Assembly: GCA_965153355.1 (NCBI GenBank)
Contig: OZ231128.1
Coordinates: forward strand, 23,932,001-23,996,000
DNA length: 64,000 nucleotides
From: Flaccisagitta enflata
Lineage: Eukaryota; Chaetognatha; Sagittoidea; Aphragmophora
Direction of reading: 5' to 3'
The position numbers and the translations under genes are program-made. Shown in pieces: positions 56,424 to 64,000 of this stretch. The notes beneath the pieces are model-generated. The model had not been told where the DNA came from. It ran no database searches and worked only from the letters and a program-made list of their open reading frames with translations. Numbering within the stretch: position 1 is the stretch's first letter; each line of letters starts with the position of its first letter.

Positions 56424-57990
56424 GCTCACGCTCACTTGTCTCTCCGCCTCCCCTTCATGCCTCCCACTAACCCTTCGCCCTCCCTTCTTGCCGCTCACTT
56501 GTCCCTTCACCTCCCCTTCATGCCTCCAACTAACCTTTACCCCTCCCTTCTTGCCGCTCACTTTTCCCTCCACCTCCCCTTCATGCCTCCCACTAACCCT
56601 TCCCCCTCCCTTCTTGCCGCTCACTGGTCCCTCAACCTCCCCTTCATGCCTCCCACTTGTCCCTCCACCTCCCCTTCTTGCCGCTCACTTGTTCCTCCAC
56701 CTCCCCTTCATGCCTCCCACTATTTTCCCAACCTCCCCTTTTTGCCGCTCACTTGTCCCTCCACCTCCCCTTCTTGCCTCCCACTTGTCCCACCACCTCC
56801 CCTTCTTGCCTCCCACTTGTCCCACCACCTCCCCTTCTTGCCGCTCACCTGTTCCTCCATTTCCCCTTCTTGCCGCTCACTTGTCCCTTCACCTCCCCTT
56901 CATGCCTCCCACTAACCCTTCCCCCTCCCTTCTTGCCGCTCACTGGTCCCTCAACCTCCCCTTCATGCCTCCCACTTGTCCCTCCACCTCCCCTTCTTGC
57001 CGCTCACTTGTTCCTCCACCTCCCCTTCATGCCTCCCACTATTTTCCCAACCTCCCCTTTTTGCCGCTCACTTGTCCCTCCACCTCCCCTTCTTGCCTCC
57101 CACTTGTCCCACCACCTCCCCTTCTTGCCGCTCACCTGTTCCTCCATTTTCCCTTCCTGCCTCCCACTTGTCCCTCCACCTCCCCTTCATGCTCCTCAGT
57201 TGTCCCTCCACCTCCCCTTCTTGCCGCTCACCTGTCCCTCCATCTCCCCTTCATGCCTCCCACTTGTCCCTCCACCTCCTCTTCATGCTTCTCAGTTGTC
57301 CCTCCACCTCCCCTTCATGCTTCTCAGTTGTCCCTCCACCTCCCCTTCATGCTACTCAGTTGTCCCTCCACCTCCCCTTCATGCCTCCCACTTGTCCCTC
57401 CACCTCCCCTTCATGCCTCCCACTTGTCCCTCCACCTCCCCTCCTTGCCACCCTCTGTCCCTCCACCTCCCCTTCATGCTTCTCAGTTGTCCCTCCACCT
57501 CCCCTTCATGCTTCTCAGTTGTCCCTCCACCTCCCCTTCATGCTACTCAGTTGTCCCTCCACCTCCCCTTCATGCCTCCCACTTGTCCCTCCACCTCCGC
57601 TTCATGCCTCCCACTTGTCCCTCCATCTCCTCTTCATGCTTCTCAGTTGTCCCTCCACCTCCCCTTCATGCTTCTCAGTTGTCCCTCCACCTCCCCTTCA
57701 TGCTACTCAGTTGTCCCTCCACCTCCCCTTCCTGCCTCCCACTTGTCCCTCCACCTCCCCTTCTTGCCACCCACTTGTCCCTCCACCTCCCCTTCATGCT
57801 TCTCAGTTGTCCCTCCACCTCCCCTTCATGCTTCTCAGTTGTCCCTCCACCTCCCCTTCATGCTACTCAGTTGTCCCTCCACCTCCCCTTCATGCCTCCC
57901 ACTTGTCCCTCCACCTCCCCTTCATGCCTCCCACTTGTCCCTCCACCTCACCTTCTTGCTAACCACTTGTCCCTCCACCTCCCTCTCATG
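56424..57990. repeat. 32-bp minisatellite with higher-order structure
   Basis: About 49 units of the type CTTGTCCCTCCACCTCCCCT followed by TCATGCCTCCCA. Variants (CTTCTCAGTT, CTACTCAGTT, TTGCCGCTCA) recur in a fixed order, giving higher-order blocks; for example a ~320-bp block near 56600-56900 recurs near 56910-57180. Because 32 is not a multiple of 3 and the unit lacks stops, all three frames stay open: one reaches 659 codons with a 32-residue repeat. Confidence 0.95.
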
Positions 57991-58146
57991 CCTCCTACGC
58001 GTCCTCGGGCAACATTGCGACAAATTGTTTTCGACACAAACAGCGCCACAATTGCCACAGTTTTTTAACGGTTGCTACCGCAGGGAAGAAAATAAGCAAA
58101 GAGTGTGTTCACCTTGATTTGGAAGATCATCCAAACTACAAAGCAT

Positions 58147-58153
58147 GTCTGCC

Positions 58154-58236
<83 letters not shown>
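58147..58236. repeat. (CTGT)n microsatellite
   Basis: About 22 CTGT units. Confidence 0.98.
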
Positions 58237-58239
58237 TAG

Positions 58240-59165
58240 TCGGTCTGTTTGTCTGTGAGCGTGGAGGTGATTGCGTGATAATGAGCGGCCTATTTAAAGC
58301 ATCTTGCATTTGCGGATGTGAAGCCAAAATATGCGAATTACTGAAGCTGTGAGTGTAGCTGCTGCTGCAGTTCCAAATAGCTGCTGCAAAAGTTCTCAGA
58401 GGATCGTTAAGGGGAAAAAACCCCCAAACAACGCAATTGCAATTACTAGGGCTGCGTTTCTTGACACACCCAAACTGTTTTCCAAGCAAAATAGGATTCC
58501 ATTTCCTTCTTCTTCTTCTTTAATTTGGGTGTTCCTTATTCTTGAAATTTCGTTTGTATACATGATCCGTGTATGAAATAGAACACTGCTGGGATAGCCT
58601 AAAAAAGGTTACCTTGCATGTTTCATTGACTTCAAAGTAATCTTTTTTATTCTATTTAAAAAGCTTTAGCGGGAAGAAAATAAAAATTCTAGTCAAGGAC
58701 TCCAAACGACAACAATTCTCGTCATTCCCATTTGCGTTATTCTGGTCTTATCTGGTCTTGTATTGTCTGGTCAGACGCCAAAAGTGATGGTTGTAACTCG
58801 CAAATTGCCTGCAGTTGTGAAGGAACAGTAAAACGCAAAAACCGACCTCAGTCAATGAATTTGGAGGCCGTCAGGAAAATCATGAGGCTGTAGCCGCGTT
58901 GGGCAGGAACAGCGATGTGAAAACCACATGAAAGTCAAACGACGGACCCACCATCCGACCAACATAGTATCAAATGACGGCGAGTCTCGTAATAACCGTT
59001 TACTGCAGCAAATAAATTATGGCCGAAGAAAAACTAGACTCAATTCTTTTAGCTGTGTCAGATCATTCTCGCTCTAAAAGACTAAAACTTTAGACAAAGC
59101 AACAAGATGACAACGAAATTTCTCAAACCTGGCTTCTCTCAATTTAGACTAACCAATTTTGAAAT
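58240..59165. other. Unassigned sequence with a family A remnant
   Basis: No gene is seen. 58890-58990 has family A internal words (GTAGCCGCGTTGGGCAGGAA, CAAACGACGGACCCACCATC) but no intact ends. Confidence 0.5.
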
Positions 59166-59169
59166 GATG

Positions 59170-59383
59170 AATTTTTAAGAGGGTGTGCCCCTGCGTAGGA
59201 AGGAAGGATGGTAACAAAATTTTTGATGGCGCGGAATCGACTGAAATAGTGATTTTTGAGCAATACTTACCCTGCTCAGCCACATTACAGCCCCACCCTT
59301 CCCCATACTGCCCCTGCCCACCCATATCTCTGCCCCTGTCCACCCGCCAGCGACTACTCTTTGCCGTGTTTCCGGCCTTGTTT
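59170..59383 (-). mobile_element. Family A element, reverse, 3' hairpin deleted
   Basis: On the minus strand: 5' AACAAGGCCGGAAACACGGC, GTAGTCGCTGGCGGGTGGAC, repeated GGCAGGGGCAG-like blocks as in the copy at 55506. At the 3' side the sequence GGCACACCCTCTTAAAAATT matches that copy except that the hairpin is precisely missing. Confidence 0.75.
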
Positions 59384-59407
59384 AAACGCTATGGAGAAGT
59401 CAATTCC

Positions 59408-59547
59408 AACAAGGCCGGATACACGGCAATACAGTCGCGGAGGGTTGGGCAGGAGCAGTAGTGCGAAAACCGCTCGGAATTTAGAAATGTTACGGAACGG
59501 ACCGACCGACACGGCAAGGTGTAGAGTCGCGTGTCCGCGACTAAAAA
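59408..59547 (+). mobile_element. Family A element, compact complete copy (140 bp)
   Basis: 5' AACAAGGCCGGATACACGGC, CAGTCGCGGAGGGTTGGGCA; core GGAACGGACCGACCGACACG; 3' GAGTCGCGTGTCCGCGACTA then AAAA. It shows the minimum needed: two terminal hairpins plus the GGGCAGG and GGACCGAC blocks. The terminal arm TCCGCGACT is the exact complement of the 5' AGTCGCGGA. Confidence 0.9.
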
Positions 59548-59604
59548 GTGATAGAAATGAAAAATGTGCTTACATTGCTGACTGGTTTAAAAAGCTTGCC
59601 GCCG

Positions 59605-59640
59605 TATAGACTATAGAGTCGATAGTCCGCGACTGTAAAG
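59605..59640 (+). mobile_element. Family A 3' hairpin remnant
   Basis: ATAGAGTCGATAGTCCGCGA then CTGTAAAG. One stem arm is changed. No other element part is present. Confidence 0.45.
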
Positions 59641-59734
59641 AAGATATCAACTCCGAGATAGAGCCGATAAAGAAAGTAAGAGCAAGGCAAACATCGTCAC
59701 TGCTAACCGAGGAAGACACCCATTTCTTTTTCTT

Positions 59735-59780
59735 TTTTGGGCAGCGGCTCCAAAGTGCCGATATCATGCAGGAAGCAAAA
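59735..59780 (-). mobile_element. Family B 3' end fragment, reverse
   Basis: CTTTTTTGGGCAGCGGCTCC, AAAGTGCCGATATCATGCAG is the complement of the B terminus. Confidence 0.45.
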
Positions 59781-59816
59781 ATCCAACCATTTACAAGTTA
59801 AAGTGACTCAAAGATT

Positions 59817-59947
59817 AACAAGGCTGGATATACAGCAAGACAGTCGCGGAAGGTTGGGCGGGAGCTGTAATGCAAAAAACCGCTCGCAATTCAGAAATAT
59901 TTTGTACTGACAGACACGACAAGTTGTAGAGTGTCCGCGACTAAAAA
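59817..59947 (+). mobile_element. Family A element, compact copy with compensatory 5' hairpin
   Basis: 5' AACAAGGCTGGATATACAGC, CAGTCGCGGAAGGTTGGGCG; 3' GTAGAGTGTCCGCGACTA then AAAA. The 5' hairpin is GCTG..CAGC instead of GCCG..CGGC, a two-sided change that keeps pairing. It shares the CCGCTCG..AATT..AGAAAT core with the copy at 59408, so the two are close relatives. Confidence 0.85.
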
Positions 59948-60017
59948 GTACAAAGTGTTTTTGCGCACAATAAGTCATAAACAGACAAGCTCAAGAACCT
60001 CTGTCATTCTGTTTCCC

Positions 60018-60165
60018 AACAAAATAATAAAATAATAAAATAATAAAATAATAAAATAATAAAATAATAAAATAACAAAATAATAAAATAATGAAATAAT
60101 AAAATAATGAAATAACAAAATAATAAAATAATAAAATAATAAAATAATAAAATAATAAAATAATT
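60018..60165. repeat. (AATAATAA)n 8-bp tandem repeat
   Basis: About 18 units of AATAATAA with occasional C or G substitutions (AACAA, AATGA). Frames reading YYFIILLF are artefacts. Confidence 0.95.
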
Positions 60166-60369
60166 TGGAAAAAAGTCGAAGAGACGAAGTCCCTTCGGTC
60201 TTTTTGAGTCCAGCAGAGTTTTTTGGATTTCCCTTTTTCTCATGAAGCGTTTGGGAAAGTTGGTAAGCTTTTGGGGCCAAATGGTACTACGCATGAAATT
60301 AATAGCTAAGAAAGATCTAATTCTCCTCTTTCAGATGACGCCAAGCAGAATTCTGTGCGATCGATAGTT

Positions 60370-60850
60370 TTGGAGCTATGATTTTTTGAATCTTTTTTTA
60401 TTTTTCCACATTTTTCGCATTTTTCCCAAAGATTAGGAATTAAGTTATTGAAGTCTATTTGAACTTCAAATTGTCCCAGATGATGATTGTGCATGCTGGC
60501 AGCAAAGTCTCTCACTCTTTTAGTCGTGGAATCTATAAGAGGCTTTGTCCATCTGTCTATCAGTCCATCCGTTGGTCTGTTGGTCTGTTGGTCCATCAGT
60601 CTATCCCTGGTGATCAAGTCAAAAGTGGAAAAACAAGCATTCTCACTCTCTCTTTCTCTCCCTGTCTCATTCTCTGTCTGTCTGTTCGTCCGTCTGTCCG
60701 TTCGTCCATCTGTCTGTTTGTCCATCTGTCTGTCTGTTGTCTATCTGTCCGTCGTCTGTCTGTCTCTCTCTCTCTTTCTCTTTCTCTCTCTCTCTCTCTC
60801 AGCATTTATGACTTTTTTCCTACGGCGATTAGCCGCCTTTATTGGTAAAA
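60370..60850. mobile_element. Family D element, second copy
   Basis: Left flank GAGCTATGATTTTTTGAATC, CACATTTTTCGCATTTTTCC, CAAAGAT; right flank TTTTTTCCTACGGCGATTAG, CCGCCTTTATTGGTAA. Both correspond to 40487-41355. The core here is a reverse family A 3' remnant (60518-60615) and CTGT/CT repeats. Confidence 0.5.
60518..60615 (-). mobile_element. Family A 3' end fragment, reverse
   Basis: CTTTTAGTCGTGGAATCTAT, AAGAGGCTTTGTCC followed by GGTCTGTTGGTCTGTTGGTC. AAGAGGCTTTGTCC is the complement of GGACAAAGCCTCTT found in the copies at 36133 and 54954. Confidence 0.6.
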
Positions 60851-60859
60851 TAATGAAAT

Positions 60860-61225
60860 AATAAAATTCAATGGTATTTATTTCATTTCTTGAAAAATGC
60901 ACTTAAATTGATAAATTTACTTTTTTTTCTCAAAGATTGTATTTCCTACATCAAATGAGTAGGGCAACGGGTATCGCTGACCATGCACGATCCTTGGATG
61001 ACTAGTTCTTCTTTCAGCGTTTTCAGGTTGTTCCACACAACCAACGCGAAGTGACATCAACTAACCCTCTCTGTTTAGTGCGTTGGCGCTGACCCTCACT
61101 ACTCTTCGCTTTTACTATTTTTTGTTCTTCTTCTTTTTTCCTCTTCTTTTTCCACCTCTATCAATTTATCCACTTTTTGTTTCTTTCTTTTTACTCACTC
61201 ATTTTTATTTTCAGCCCAACCCTTT
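60860..61225. other. Unassigned sequence, no gene seen
   Basis: Unique sequence with T-rich patches. The words ACCATGCACGATCCTTGGAT recall the left flank of the family B copy at 44928 (CATCCAAGGATAGCACATGG) in inverse. Confidence 0.4.
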
Positions 61226-61228
61226 GAA

Positions 61229-61238
61229 CAACGTTATT

Positions 61239-61310
<72 letters not shown>

Positions 61311-61314
61311 TTTT

Positions 61315-61390
<76 letters not shown>

Positions 61391-61538
61391 TGTTTCCATC
61401 TTTCTTCTTTCTCTTTTTTTTGTTCTTTCTTTCCCATTCTTTCTTTCTTGTTTTCTTTCTTTCTTTCTTTCTTTCATTCTTTCTTTCTTTCTTTCTGTCT
61501 TTCGTTCTTTTCGTTCTTTTCTTCCTTTCTAGTTTCTC

Positions 61539-61571
<33 letters not shown>

Positions 61572-61604
61572 TTTGTTTCAAATACATGAATTTCCTTCTT
61601 TCAT

Positions 61605-61636
<32 letters not shown>

Positions 61637-61724
61637 TGTTTGTTTGTTTGTTTGTTTGTTTGTTTCTTTATTTCTTTGTTTGTTTGTTTGTTTCTTTGTT
61701 TCTTTGTTTCTTTGTTTCTGTCTT

Positions 61725-61778
<54 letters not shown>
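61229..61778. repeat. (TTTC)n block with GTTT and (TC)n tail
   Basis: TTTC repeats at 61229-61392, imperfect TTTC to 61635, (GTTT)n at 61637-61668, TTTG mixtures to 61727, then (TC)n to about 61775. All long Phe/Ser/Leu frames are repeat products. Confidence 0.97.
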
Positions 61779-61779
61779 C

Positions 61780-62290
61780 TCGTGTTTACCCCTGGATTTG
61801 CGACGTGCTAAAAACAAGGTTTTGACTTTATGATCCTCTATTTTATTTCTTCTTATCAAATTCTCTTGGCAGCCAGCTTTCTCTCTCCTTTCTCCTTAAA
61901 ATTTCTTCTTACAACATTTAGAGAGCTTGGCACTCTTTAGATGTCATCGGAGTTTTTGGCGAATTTTGCAACATGGTGGCCTAGATTTCATATCTATAAA
62001 CGGTCGTGTGTCACGGGTAACGTTGATGAATGTTGATAATCCCGTGTTATAACCATGGGACTTAAGCTTTTACTTGTGCGGCCTTGATATATTTGTCTCA
62101 TTTACATATATGGGAGGATTATTTGAATTTAATATATCACTTGGAATTATACATGTGTTTGCTGCTGCGTACTATGTTTTTCATCTTCGTCGTTTGTTAT
62201 TACAGCGTTGTTTGCCTTTAGGATTTGTGCCCTTTGAAGTGGGTGTAGCAGCATCTACGTGTTGAAATTACCATTTGTATGTCAGCGCTG
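61780..62290. other. Unassigned sequence, no gene assigned
   Basis: A 63-codon hydrophobic frame at 62074-62265 has no recognisable family. I see nothing else. Confidence 0.4.
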
Positions 62291-62294
62291 CCTC

Positions 62295-62518
62295 TTCAAG
62301 TTGCGTGTACGCGAATCTATGACCCGTTTTATCAGTTGGTCTGTCGGTCTGCTGTCCATCCTCGGGTACGTTACTCCTTCAGTATGAAACACTGTTCTGT
62401 TTGGTTTTTTGTTTTGTTTTGTTTTGTTTTTTTTCTTTTGCATTTTAAGGCAGCTTTGGCATCCCCTGCCAAACGCTTGGGTAGTCACTCTCATGATTGC
62501 CCCTACCCACTCTCACGA

Positions 62519-62520
<2 letters not shown>
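62295..62520 (-). mobile_element. Family A copy, degenerate, reverse, truncated by (TC)n
   Basis: 3' hairpin relic AAGTTGCGTGTACGCGAATC at 62298-62317; internal GTTGGTCTGTCGGTCTG; 5'-proximal CCAAACGCTTGGGTAGTCAC, GCCCCTACCCACTCTCACGA. The 5' end is replaced by a TC tract beginning at 62523. Confidence 0.6.

Positions 62521-62522
<2 letters not shown>

Positions 62523-62574
<52 letters not shown>
62523..62574. repeat. (TC)n microsatellite
   Basis: 26 units at the broken edge of a family A copy. Confidence 0.97.
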
Positions 62575-62577
<3 letters not shown>

Positions 62578-62579
62578 AC

Positions 62580-63086
62580 TAAAATGAATTCAGTATCAGT
62601 TCATTTGTCATTTCATTATGACACAAACGCATGTTTGTGTCGCTTCACTCACTTATTTTTTCATTTACTTTCTCCCCCCTTCAACTCTATACTATCTTTT
62701 TTTTATCTTTATACTTTTTTTTTTAGCATTTGCGGCAATCTCATTCGTCATAATCAAATGGAAAAGGGACAATTCATGTTCATATATGTGGATGTGGTTG
62801 TTTGTGATGTGGGGGGGGGGGGGGGAAGGGCTTTTGCTTCGTGTTTTACCAGCACTTGTTCAATCGAAACCACGGAAGTCGCAATGAAGTGGTTTCCAAG
62901 CTAACCGCTCATTTCATCGCCGACCAAATCGACGAAGAAGAAAACTCTTAGTTTTTAGTCCATTAGTTTTTTAGTTATGTGTGTATGTTGTATGCCTCTG
63001 TCATATCCTGACGAATAAAAGATCATTCATTACGACCAGACAGTGACAAGACTCAGAGAAACGGTGTACAAATGCTGATGAGAGAT
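62580..63086. other. Unassigned sequence, no gene assigned
   Basis: Overlapping 89- and 135-codon frames are interrupted in the middle by a G15 run and show no family signature. Confidence 0.4.
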
Positions 63087-63088
63087 GT

Positions 63089-63191
63089 GTGTATGTATGT
63101 ATGTATGTATGTATGTATGTATGTATGTATGTATGTATGTATGTATGTATGTATGTATGTATGTATGTATGTATGTATGTATGTATGTATG

Positions 63192-63220
<29 letters not shown>
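63089..63220. repeat. (GTAT)n microsatellite
   Basis: 33 units of a 4-bp repeat. A short GGAT repeat is at 63245-63266. Confidence 0.98.
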
Positions 63221-63222
<2 letters not shown>

Positions 63223-63737
63223 TTTTTGTGTGATTTTTTTATTCATGGATGGATGGATGGATGGATAGATATGGGACTGTTGCATGAAGGCGGGAAACCT
63301 GCTCTACCACTCAAAAATGGAACAAAGGCTATTTCAGAAAGAAGAAAAAAGAAGCAAAAATTCAAAGCACAAACTTCCTTTTTTTCCCTTTGTTGTCCCA
63401 TCCATCATTCAAAATGAGCCACAGTCCTTTTTTCTCTTTTTTGCATCAAAAGAAAAATGGCTTAAGTCTAGTAGTTTCGTGGGGGTGGGCAGGGACGGGG
63501 GCTAAACTCAGTCTGAAAATCATTTTTGTCACTCATTCGCTTTTGTCTTTGAGGATGCTTCCATCTTTAAAAAGTTGACTAACTTGTAGGTTGGGATGAT
63601 GTTGTAAATGGAAACGGTTTTGTTGCCTGAGACCCAAGTTTGGCCGATTTCTGATGAGGCGTCGAGGAACCACGTGATTTGAAGCTTGCGAATCGATGTC
63701 GATGAAATCACCTGATGATAAAAAAAAAAAAAAAAGA

Positions 63738-64000
63738 ATAGTCGCAAAAGCGTTAGATGGTCAGCGGTACCCATTGCCCCTATGTAAGTGTATGTGGGTG
63801 TGAGGTGGTTAGAGGCAAAGCGGCCCTGGAGGGTCCAATGACCTATGCTGTTCTAGTAAGTGTGCCTGAAGCATATATTTTGACTTGGTCAGCAGACCCT
63901 GAAAGACCCGATGACCTATGCTTAACACTGGGATTTGAGTCTAGGGGCTAGGATTTGATCCTTTGGACTGGGATTTGAGTCTGGAAACCGGGATTTGGGC
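63738..64000 (+). mobile_element. Family B element, 5' part, cut by window end
   Basis: GTCGCAAAAGCGTTAGATGG, TCAGCGGTACCCATTGCCCC, GACCTATGCT, then the CTGGGATTTGAGTCTRGGG-type core like that of the copy at 12297. Continues beyond the window. Confidence 0.8.

Noticed and set aside
56089-58068. 659-codon open frame (and two overlapping ones)
   Set aside because: It covers a TTC tract and a 32-bp minisatellite that has no stop in any phase; all three frames are open equally.
58147-58236. Telomere-like or centromere-like repeat
   Set aside because: CTGT tetranucleotides only; no telomeric unit is present anywhere in the window.
62497-62904. 135-codon frame
   Set aside because: It starts in a TC tract, crosses a G15 run and has no domain signature.

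Overview
The window looks like nuclear DNA of a eukaryote with a large, repeat-rich genome. Pure di-, tri- and tetranucleotide tracts recur every few kilobases, there is an LTR retrotransposon with a TATA-containing LTR, and there is no operon-like coding. I cannot name the taxon from the sequence. No host gene is recognisable. The only coding I can support is a Gag-like frame and an integrase frame inside the LTR element at 28200-35554. Almost everything else is nested mobile elements, tandem arrays and microsatellites.

Four dispersed families are named here for convenience. Family A (hairpin-terminated element) begins AACAAGGCCGGATACACGGC (variant A': AACAAGGCCAACACC), carries AGTCGCG near its 5' end, and ends in a hairpin of the form AGTCGCGTGCACGCGACT followed by AAAA. 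About 25 full or partial copies are visible. Family B has a 5' end GGTCAGCGGTACCCATTGCC and a 3' end GGGGCCGCTGCCCAAAAAG. Family C is a ~110-bp repeat with an internal GAGGG..CCCTC hairpin. Family D is recognised by shared flanks at 40487-41355 and 60370-60850. A, B and D often carry, between conserved ends, a core of unrelated minisatellite that differs from copy to copy.

Layout: 1-4090, little besides microsatellites and family C. 4092-6008, a family A' element split by a hAT-like element that was itself split by a TA-flanked MITE. 6100-9080, microsatellites and A copies. 9083-27679, an 18.6-kb TA-flanked foldback whose core is a ~14.3-kb inverted array of GCAGGAACC motifs, interrupted by a family B element, two foldback insertions, a 1.2-kb palindrome and, near the right end, a MITE holding a tRNA-like sequence. 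28200-35554, an LTR retrotransposon with Gag, one in-frame TGA, then integrase, and no visible protease, reverse transcriptase or RNase H. 35700-38954, A copies, one expanded by eleven 82-bp units. 39742-41355, a long TG tract, a purine-only tract and a CA tract. 42658-52543, a nest of inverted repeats: ~1.04-kb arms, a TA-flanked 1.95-kb element, and two opposed A' copies holding the same three minisatellites in the same order. 52690-58240, microsatellites, A copies and a 32-bp minisatellite open in three frames. 59170-64000, compact A copies, further microsatellites, and a family B copy cut by the window end.

The strongest candidate for something undescribed is family A. Its 5' and 3' hairpins change sequence between copies while keeping pairing, and it repeatedly carries different tandem arrays. 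The second is the giant foldback. The third is the Gag-plus-integrase retroelement with matching LTRs and target-site duplication but no visible polymerase.
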